Origin: Cyanophora paradoxa | Lineage: Eukaryota > Glaucocystophyceae > Cyanophorales > Cyanophoraceae | Reading direction: 5' to 3' | DNA: 64,000 bases | Assembly (NCBI GenBank): GCA_004431415.1 | Contig: QPMI01000102.1 | Coordinates: forward strand, 62,001-126,000 | In this document: positions 56,120 through 64,000 of the stretch, in pieces | Layout of the letters: every line of letters begins with the position of its first letter | Position numbering within the stretch: the first letter of the stretch is position 1 | The notes under the pieces: generated by a model | Database searches by the model: none | The model's input: the letters and a program-made list of their open reading frames with translations, nothing else | What the model was told of the DNA's origin: nothing | Position numbers and translations under genes: made by a program

Positions 56120-57440
56120 TTAGTCGCGGACGGAGACGAGGGGCACGGCGCCGGTGTCGGAGCCGGGGAGGTACGTGATGCGGGGCGAGTGGGAGAGGAC
56201 GTCGGCGATCTCGCGCGCCGCCTCAATCTTGCGCAGCTGGATGAGGCCCGGGCCGGACTGGACGAGCGCCTCCGAGATCAGCTTCGCCGCCTCCGACTCG
56301 CCCTCGGCGCGGATGACCGCCGCTTGCCGTTCTTGCTCCGCCTGCGACGGAGCGCGCGCCCGTGTAAGCAAGCGAGGTGGAAGGCGCCGGCGAACTAACT
56401 AGCTTACCTTCATCACGACGAACTTCGAGCGCTCGGCCTCCTGCTGGGCTGTGGTGTTGCGGAGTTAGAGGGCACGAGGCGCGCGCGGCCGGGGCCTGCG
56501 GAGCGCACCGACTTGCTTGGCCTCGATGGCGGTCGTAAACTCCTTGCCGAAGCTGAGGTGCGTCTGCGAGCGCGCGCGCGCGCGGGCCAGATGTCGGGCC
56601 GAGAGGACGCCCGCAGCGCGCGCGCGCAAGGGACGGGCGAGCGCACGATGGCGACGTCGTCCACGATGACGTTGAAGTCGCTGGCGCGCTGCGTGAGGGC
56701 CTCCTTGATCTTCCGTGACACTTGCTCACGCTGAGTGAGCAGCTGGTCCGCGTTGTACTGGGCCTGCGGTGCGGCGCGGAGGCTCAGGCGCCCCGCCGGC
56801 TCGCATGCGACGGCACAGCACCGACCACGATGGCCTTCAGGACTTCGTTGCCGATCGAGGGCAGCACGCGCTGGGAGCGAACGTCAAATCCAAGCGTCGT
56901 CGTCGGAACGCGTAATGCACGAAGGCCGGACCTCGTCGTAGTCAAGGCCGTACTGGGTGAAGATGGTGGGCAGGGCCGTAATGACGGGCCGCGACAGCAC
57001 GCGGAGCGACAGGTTCACGGTCTGCAGATCTGCAGGGCCGAGATCGAACGCGGCGGCGCGGCGCGGCAGGCGATGGCGCGGTGCGGACCCTTCGTGCCGG
57101 TCGGCGAGCTGATGGTGCGCGGCTTGATGCGGACGTCATACTGGAACGGCTTCTGCAGCCACGGCACGAGGAAGTGCGTGCCCTCCCTGCGTCCTGCGCG
57201 TCAGAGCACGCGCCGCCCCTCTCCCGATTGCACGGACCCGACGACGGTCTGCTCCACGCCCGTCAGGCGATTGAACAGGATCGCGCGGTGGCCGGCGTCC
57301 ACTGCGTGGCAATGTCAGCGCATTTGACGAGGAAATGCGATGGGCGGCTCGCCGGTGTAGAGGCTGGTCTGCAGGAGGCTGACTCCGGCGCCGAGGCCGA
57401 GGGCCAGGCGGCCGATGCGGCCGAACACCTCGGGGTTCAT
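56120..57440 (-). CDS. PHB2: Prohibitin, PHB2-like
   Basis: Start [20 protein letters not shown] at 57440, a hydrophobic N-terminal anchor. Later exons read [105 protein letters not shown] and [12 protein letters not shown]. It continues [45 protein letters not shown] and [20 protein letters not shown], ending [14 protein letters not shown] at 56120. [10 protein letters not shown] and the GLDYxE motif favour PHB2 over PHB1. The PHB1/PHB2 ring in the inner mitochondrial membrane scaffolds proteases and respiratory assembly. Introns are 40-100 bp. Head to head with MED4 over 346 bp. Confidence 0.92.
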
Positions 57441-57786
57441 CCTCAACTACTTCAGATTCCTACGCGGGCGTCAGCGATTGGCACGCGGGTTGTCGATGGC
57501 GCGTGGTCGGCGAACTGGCGCGCCGGACGCGATTTTCTGCAGATCGACGCGTTACGATCCCCTGCGCCGGGCCTGCGGCTCGTGAGGCATCTGCGGCAAT
57601 CTGCGGGGGCGGGGGCGCGTACTTGGTTGAACTGTCTCCGTGAGGAGCCGAACCGTGGGTCGCAGAATTCGTCGAGAAGCGCGGCCAAACCGGCGAGTCC
57701 GCACGCTCCTCCGCTGCCTCTTGGTGACCGATTTGGTTGGCTTGGCTTGGCTGGGAGCGGCGCCAGCCGCCTGACCGCATCCGGCC
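57441..57786. promoter_or_regulatory. Divergent promoter, prohibitin / MED4
   Basis: 346 bp between two diverging ATGs. A near-palindromic GGTTGGCTTGGCTTGGCTGG pyrimidine/purine run lies about 40 bases before the MED4 start. No TATA box. Confidence 0.4.
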
Positions 57787-58981
57787 ATGGCGCACGTCGC
57801 GACGGCCGCGCTCGTCCGGGAGTATGCGGCCCTCACGTGGCAGCTCTTTGACTCCGTAGCGGCCCACGCCAGCGCGGCGAACTCGAACGCTCATGTCCAG
57901 CAGCCTCTGCCGCACCAGATCATGGCCCTCATCGTTGAGAAGGACCGGCAGGTCGCCAAGGCGATCCGCGAGAGTGCGCACGCCGCGCTGCGGTCGCGGG
58001 ATGCGCCCCTGAGACGCGCCGCAGCCCAGGAGCACCTCGTGTTCCAGCAGCGCATCGAGTCGGTCAAGGACGAGATCAAGCAGAAGGAAACCGTCCTCTT
58101 GAATCTCGCCGACAAGCTGCGGACGATGGAGCAGAGCATCGAGGGCTTCCTGCGCTCGTCGCAGTCCGTGCTCCCCGCGCGGCAAGGTGAGCCGCCGGGC
58201 GGCCGGGTGCCGCCGCGCAGCGCTCCGGCGTGGAGGCTGACGCGCCCGCTCTGCAGAGCCGCTGGACCCGGACGACATCATCGCGTACGCGCGCAAGCTG
58301 AGCTATACGACCTCGGCCCCGCTGGGCTTCAAGCCCGACCAGCCCCTGCGGACCTTCAGGCCACCAGCACCGCACGAAGGCATGATGCGAGCAAGCATAC
58401 TGTACAGAGAGCTCAGGCCAGGTGCCGTCCCCGGGCGCCGCTCGGGCGGCCGCGGCGCACCCCCGCCTCGTCTCACGGCGGCCTGCTCGCCCCGCCTCAG
58501 AGAGCGAACAGCCGGCGGTGCCCCAAGGCCCGACGCCGAACGCCCCCTACCGACCCTTCCTCCCCGCTGCACAAAGCACCGCCGCGCCGCAGCTCTTCCC
58601 CACCGGTGAGTCCTTGGCATGGACGCTGATAGAACTTCGTTGAGCGAGGAGAGGGGGGTCTCGCGGGCCGCCCTGCGCGCGCTGACCCTTCAATCTTCGG
58701 CCAGAACCACAAGCCCCCACCATCCCCGGACCCCCGCCCGGCTGGAGCGCGACCGACAACCTGCTCTTCAACATCCCCCCTCCTCCCCCCGGTACGAGCT
58801 GCTCTGGGGCATCCAGCGCCACCGCATCCGCGCTTGACGCCCCAACTTTGTCAACGCAGACTGGAAGCCCGGAGACCCGATCGCAATCTCGCAGCCGCTG
58901 CCGACTTCCGACGCGCACGCGGCGAGCCACACGGCGATGGACGTCGACCTCCTCGGCAGCGACGACGACGACGACGACTGA
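57787..58981 (+). CDS. MED4: Mediator subunit 4
   Basis: Exon 1 (57787-58185) encodes MAHVATAALVREYAALTWQL and a long coiled-coil region including HQIMALIVEKDRQVAKAIRE and QQRIESVKDEIKQKETVLLN, then LRTMEQSIEGFLRSS. After an intron (58186-58256) exon 2 reads PLDPDDIIAYARKLSYTTSA and PLGFKPDQPLRTFRPPAPHE, the MED4 signature that follows the coiled coil in all family members. Later exons give MMRASILYRE, a proline-rich stretch, DNLLFNIPPPPP and WKPGDPIAISQPLPTSDAHA. The last exon ends MDVDLLGSDDDDDD at TGA 58979-58981. MED4 sits in the Mediator middle module with MED7, MED9 and MED10. The call is good; C-terminal splice sites are approximate. Confidence 0.82.
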
Positions 58982-59227
58982 CCTGTTAATGTTATGATTA
59001 GCGCTGCGCTTGTCTGAGGGAACGGACTAGGTAGCCGCATCCACGATTTCCGCCCTGGATTCGCGCCGGTGCCTAGCTGCGCTGCTCGGGCGCCTCGTCT
59101 GGGCAGACGGGACAATGCATATGGAGCTGATTGGCAGTATTAGCCGTAGTGGGGGAATGCGCGCGCGCGCGCTCGACGGCGATCAAATTTGATGCTTCGG
59201 AGCGGGGTACTCAGTTCGCTGTGCAAA

Positions 59228-62200
59228 ATGGTGCGCCGCCCGCCACCTGCGGCCGGAGCCGCAGCTGACGCCGTGCCAGGCGACTGTCGCGCAGAATGCC
59301 GTTCTCATCGTCATCGATGGCTGGGGCATCCGCGAGGACCCGTACGGGAACGCGATGTGCGCCTCTTGACCCTTGCCGGCGCGGGGCCTTCGCGCGCCGA
59401 TAGACAGCTAGCGTTCTCAATAGACCGTTTACGCCTGCGGAGCCCCGCGTCATGGTCTCCCGTCGAATGTGCCGGCGAGCGATGACACCGATGTGCGCAG
59501 CCATGCCGCCAAGACGCCGTGCATGGACGCGCTGAAGAAGGATGCCAACTGGGCGGAGGTTGACGCGTCCGGCCTCGCCGTCGGCCTTGTGCGCGAATCG
59601 TTGCCCCTCGCGTCGCGATCTGACGCGGCGGCGGCTCTCGCGTGCAGCCTGAGGGCCTCATGGGCAACAGCGAGGTCGGCCACCTCACCATCGGCGCGGG
59701 CCAGGTTCGCTCGCTCGCTCGCGCTCGCGCCCATATCCGCGCCGACGCCGCCGGCCGCCCAGGTCCAGTACCAGGACCTCGTCCGCATCAACCTGGCGGT
59801 CAAGGACGGCAGCCTGAAGCGCAACAAGGCCCTCACCGAGGCCTTCGCGAACGCCAAGGCCAAGTCCGGCCGCCTCCACTTCCTCGGCCTCCTCAGCGAC
59901 GGCGGCGTGCACAGCCACATCGACCACCTCTTCGCGCTCCTGGAGTACGCGAAGGACGCCGGCGTGCCGAAGACCTTCGTTCAGGCCTTCACCGACGGGC
60001 GCGACACGCCCCCGGACAGCGGTGTTAAGTACATCCAGCAGCTCCTCGACCACATGAGCAGTGCGCGCGCACCGCCCAGCGCTCAGCCGCGCCGCCACGC
60101 CGCCGCCCGCGCAGCATCTAAGAGCGCGCGCAGGCATCAAGTACGGCTCGCTCGCGTCCATGTGCGGCCGCTACTACGCGATGGACCGCGACAAGCGCTG
60201 GGAGCGCGTCCAGGTCTCCTACGAGTCCCTCGTGGCCGGCAAGGGTACGCTACCTCAAGCTACCCATTCCTTCGCGCCCCGCGCCGCCCTGCGGCTCATC
60301 CGAGCGCGCCCTCAGGCGAGGAGCTCAAGGCGGGCGAGAGCCCCATCGACTTTATGAAGAAGAAGTACGCCGAGAAGGTCCGCTAAGCTTTCTCTTAATT
60401 TAAATACCTAAGCATCTCAGCTTAAGATGCTTACATGATTAAAGCTGCTTATCATCAGCTTCGTAGCGTCTTAAGCTAACTTTAATCATCAGGAGCTCGA
60501 CGAGTTCCTTAAGCCCGTCATCTGCGACAAGGACGGCCTTATCCAGGTGCGCCTGCGCCGGGGCGAGACGGGCCGGGCCGGGCCGGGCCGGGCCCCGAAG
60601 CCGGCCGGCGCCCGGCCCCCGTTGTGCGTCTCGGGGCCCGCCTCCGCTGACCTGTACCCCCCGCCCCCCCTCAGAGCGGCGACACCCTCGTTTACTTCGA
60701 CTTCCGCTCCGACCGGTGCCTTTACCCCTCTCTTCCCCCCCCCCTCTCCTTCCTCCGTCCCCTGCACCTATCATACCCCTGCCCCTGCCCCCACTCCCGC
60801 CCCTCCTCCTGACCCTCCCCCCCCTCCCCCCCTCCCCCCCCCCCCCCCCCAGGATGCGGGAGCCGGTGGAGACGATGGCGGTGAAGCGCAACTTCGAGAC
60901 GACGGTCGAGCACCCCAAGGACCTCCACGTCGTCCAGTTCACCCAGTACAGTGCGCGCAGCTTTCCCGGCCCAGTGCACGAGGCGTCCAGAGACGTCTAG
61001 GCACGCTCTACTAGACTACTAGGGTCTAGCTAGCTAGTACAGTGCGCCAGCGCAGTTTACTCGTACTAGACTCGCTCTACTAGACTACTAGAGTCTAGCT
61101 ACATTGCGCCCCGCCCCGCCCCTTCGCGAGGCGTCTAGGCACGCTCCACTAGACTCGTAACTGTTCGGAGGACGGTGGCGTTGCTTTGCTTTGCATTGAG
61201 GGCTGACGCGCGCGCGCGCGTCGGGCAGACTCGTCGTTCCCGCTCCCGATCATCTTCCCGCCCCAGGAGATGACCAACGGCATCTCCGAGTGGCTCTCCA
61301 AGAAGAAGGTCCGCCCCGCCCCGCCCCAGCCCGGCCCGCCCCGCCCCGCCCCGCCCCGCCCCGCCCAAGCCTTCTAGAGGGTCAGTCTGGTTCAAGAAAG
61401 CTCGCCGTCGTGTGCTGTATCCGTGGCTGCAGCTGACCGGGTCGCCCGTGGCCCCGCCCCACCCAAGCCTTCTAGGGAGGGAGCCCGAGTCTTGTCGGGG
61501 TCTTGTCGAGAGCTCGAGCCTTCCAAAGCTAGAGAGCCGACCTTTTGCGTTATGAGCTGCAGCACCTTTCGCGAGCTGTTTATGCGCCCGTAGCTGCAGC
61601 TAACCGAGCAGCTGACCGGGTCCCCGCGCCCCCCGCAGATCCGGCAGTTCCACACGGCGGAGACGGAGAAGTACGCGCACGTGACCTTCTTCTTCAACGG
61701 CGGCCGCGAGCTCCAGTTCGAGCTCGAGGAGCGCGCCATGGTCCCCTCCCCCAAGGTCCGTCCGCCGGGGCGCCCCCTCCCTCTCCTCCAGACGCAAGCT
61801 TCCAGTACGATAAGCCTCCAGAAGCTTAAGCTCAGACTTCCGATAAGCTTGGCTTAGAGGGCTCGCCCCGGTCTGAGAGCCGCGTCCTCGCCCAGGTCGC
61901 GACGTACGATCTGGAGCCGAAGATGAACGCGAACGGCGTGAAGGACTCGCTCATCGAGGCGATGCGGACGGGCAACTACCCCTTCCTCATGTGCAACTTC
62001 GCCCCCCCGGACATGGTCGGCCACACCGGCAAGTTCGACCCCGCCGTCATCGTGCGTACCCCCCCCCCCCCCCCCCCCCCCGCCCACTCCGCTCCACCTC
62101 ATATGCCTTCTTCGAGCAGGCCGTCGAGGAGACGGACCGGTGCATCGGGGAGATCCACGCGGCCTGCAAGGAGCTCGGCTACGCCCTCCTCATCACCGCC

Positions 62201-62673
62201 GACCACGGCAACGCCGAGGCGCGTTTGTCTGTGTATATCGTCTCTCGCGCCCCTCTGCGTATCATAGTATCTCCCTACGCCCCTGCGCTCTGAACGCTAT
62301 CAAACAACCATAGTATCTCCCTATCATAGAACCCTGAACGCTGCGTGTATCATAGTATCTCCCTCCGGAGACTCGAACCCTGAACCCTGCGCCCGCGCCC
62401 GCAGGTCATGAAGACGGAGGCGGGGGAGCCCGTGACGTCGCACACGACCTCGCCCGTGCCCTTCGTCCTGTACGACCCGCGCGGCAAGGCCAAGTTCACC
62501 CGCACCAAGGGCGAGGTCGCCGGTGCGCAGACAGCCGCCTCTTCTTTCCTCCGTCCGTTCGTTCCATCTCTCCCGTTCTGAAAGCGGTTCGAACGATCAG
62601 ACGTGGCGCCGACGCTCCTGAAGCTCATGGGCATCGAGATCCCCGCCGAGATGACCGGCAAGAGCATGATCTA
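59228..62673 (+). CDS. gpmI: 2,3-bisphosphoglycerate-independent phosphoglycerate mutase
   Basis: Exon 1 is just ATG (59228-59230), joined to [20 protein letters not shown]. Then [17 protein letters not shown], the catalytic-serine motif [19 protein letters not shown] (59650-59705), [40 protein letters not shown] and [20 protein letters not shown]. Further exons read [93 protein letters not shown] and [19 protein letters not shown]. The metal motif is [13 protein letters not shown] (62180-62218), then [20 protein letters not shown] and [20 protein letters not shown], stopping at TAA 62671-62673. The two-metal phosphatase-fold residues are all visible. It interconverts 3- and 2-phosphoglycerate in glycolysis. 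No clear organelle presequence, so probably cytosolic. Poly-C tracts occupy several introns. Confidence 0.95.
60833..60851 (+). repeat. Poly-C tract in a phosphoglycerate-mutase intron
   Basis: A near-continuous C run ends immediately before the acceptor of a very C-rich intron; a similar 16-18-base C run occurs at about 62060-62080 in a later intron. Confidence 0.8.
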
Positions 62674-62971
62674 ATCTGAGCATGATCTATCTGAGGAGGC
62701 TGTCCGGCCGCCGGCCGCCGGGCTGTGTTTAACCCGCAGCTCAGCGGCTGGAACCTGGCCGGCCTTTGCGTCGCTGCGCGCTCGTGTCGCGAAATCGATG
62801 CAGCTAGCGCAGCTTGTGCTTTATGATCAATGAAAAGTCAACGTAAGTAAAACAGGCCCGTGCGGCGCTGGCGACGCTTCCATGGCAGAACTGTACACGT
62901 AACCTTGCATTTGATCGATTGATTGAACGATTGGTCGAGGCCGGCGCGAGGCCGGCCCCGGGGTGCACGGT
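62674..62971. other. Convergent spacer at the 3' end of phosphoglycerate mutase
   Basis: 298 bp between converging genes; AT-richer and with ATCGATTGATTGAACGATTG-type repeats near 62915. Nothing coding seen. Confidence 0.5.
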
Positions 62972-63997
62972 CTAAGAGGGGGGCGCCGCATCATCGTCCC
63001 CGGCGTCCTCCATCTCGTCCTGTACCCCCTCCTGCTGCTGCTCCTCCCGCTCCTCCTCCACCAGATCGGCCTCCCCGCCCGCCGCCTCCGCGCCCTGGGG
63101 GTACAGTGCGCGTCAGAAGCGGCGACGGCGGGCGCGCGGGGCTGGGCGAGGGGGGTACGGCACCTCGTCGGCGGCCTCGCCCTCCCCGGCGTCCTCGAGC
63201 ATGTCGGTACCCTCCCCCGCCTCGGCTCCCTCCTCGCCGACGGCCTCCGCCTCCTCGTCGGCCAGCGCGGCGGCCGGCGCCGGAGGCTTGGCAGGGCTCT
63301 CGGCGGGGGCCGACGCGGGCGCAGCAGCCGCCGCCGCGGCCGCGGTGGCCTTGATGAGAGCGGCGGCGGCCTTGGTGATGCGGCGGCCGGGCCCGGAGAG
63401 GGCGGCCGCGGCGTGCGCCTCACTGCGGGCGCGGCGCGGTCAGAGGCGGGTCGATAGCGGGCGCCGGAGAGGCGAGGGCTGACCTGGAGCCGGCCGCGGC
63501 CTCCGAATCCGGGACCGCCGGCTGCGGGGCCGGCGACTCGCCGGGGTACGCCCCGCGCTCCTCGCCCGCGTCGGCCGGCGGGAGCGGGGGGCTACCCAGC
63601 GACGCTAGGAACGCGTCCGCAGCGCTCGGGGCCTGCACCGCGTGAGAAAAAAAGGGGGGGGCGAGCAAGGGGGTACGCGAACCGCGGTCGGGGCCTCGTC
63701 GGCGGCCGCTCCCTCCGCGCCCGCCGCCTCGCCCTCGCCGCCCTCCTCGGCCGCGCCCGCAGCAGCCGCAGCCGCGTCGGCCTCCGCCTCTTCCTGCGCC
63801 TGCACCTCGGCTTCCATCTGAGCCGCCGCCGCATCCTCCTCCTCCTGAGCAGCAGCCGCCTCCTCGGCCGCCGCCGCCGCCTCCTCCGCGGCCGCAGCAG
63901 CAGCGGCGGCGGCGGCGGCAGGCGCCGCTGCCGCCGCAGTGGTCTCCATAGGCTCCGGCTCCTCAACAGCGGCCGGCGCCGGCGCCGGCGAGGGCAC
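62972..63997 (-). CDS. Ala/Glu-rich acidic protein, 5' end at window edge
   Basis: Minus-strand frame starts MPSPAPAPAAVEEPEPMETT at 63997 or enters from beyond the window. It reads long Ala runs and EEAAAAAEEAAAAQEEEDAA, then exons SAADAFLASLGSPPLPPADA (63590s), GPGRRITKAAAALIKATAAA (63340s), VGEEGAEAGEGTDMLEDAGE (63190s) and EADLVEEEREEQQQEGVQDE (63030s). The stop EDAGDDDAAPPS is at TAG 62972-62974. Introns again begin GTGCG or GTACCCC. Almost entirely low-complexity and very acidic, with one short basic helix (GRRITKAAAALIKAT). Such proteins are often nuclear or chromatin associated, but no domain is recognisable. Confidence 0.5.
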
Positions 63998-64000
63998 GGG

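Overview
This is nuclear DNA from a GC-rich, photosynthetic, flagellated eukaryotic microalga. Almost every gene is interrupted by short introns (about 30-160 bp) with GTGCG-type donors and GCAG acceptors. A cyanobacterial-type elongation factor P and an AtpI-like ATP-synthase assembly protein point to a plastid. SRP19, prohibitin, MED4 and alpha-tubulin are ordinary nuclear genes. A 4,000-residue-class axonemal dynein heavy chain, a SHIPPO/STPG-repeat protein and possibly two other proteins point to a motile flagellum. The style suggests a chromist alga (for example pelagophyte-like or haptophyte-like), but the lineage is an inference.

Layout: 1-5.3 kb holds a partial unknown gene, an ELM1/DUF1022 protein (minus) and a SHIPPO-repeat protein (plus). 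5.6-10.6 kb holds a tandem-GAF protein (minus) and an EF-hand-like protein (plus). 10.7-15.6 kb holds a WBP2-like GRAM protein and a plant-type kinase fused to WD40 repeats, both minus. 15.7-18.6 kb is poorly conserved, with small uncertain genes and a 260-bp direct repeat. 18.6-22.7 kb holds SRP19 and a SERBP1/HABP4-like RGG protein sharing a 114-bp divergent promoter; that promoter is repeated in inverted orientation downstream. 22.7-29.4 kb holds a MINDY4-type deubiquitinase, plastid EF-P and alpha-tubulin. 30.2-40.0 kb holds a large unrecognised protein and a SAMHD1-like HD-domain protein. 40.9-54.9 kb is the dynein heavy chain. 55-64 kb holds the AtpI-like protein, prohibitin, MED4, cofactor-independent phosphoglycerate mutase and an Ala/Glu-rich protein.

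Genes mostly alternate strand, so many lie head to head over short (114-560 bp) shared upstream regions and tail to tail over AT-richer, palindrome-rich spacers. There is no operon logic, and functions are mixed (cilia, plastid, mitochondrion, translation, transcription).

The most unusual material is mutational rather than enzymatic. The inverted copy of the SRP19/SERBP1 promoter differs from its partner by eight small insertions, four of which are exact 3-nt inverted triplications (X, reverse complement of X, X). The SAMHD1-like locus carries several local tandem duplications at exon edges, one fitting intron birth by duplication of an AGGT site. No CRISPR, tRNA, rRNA, insertion sequence or viral gene was found.
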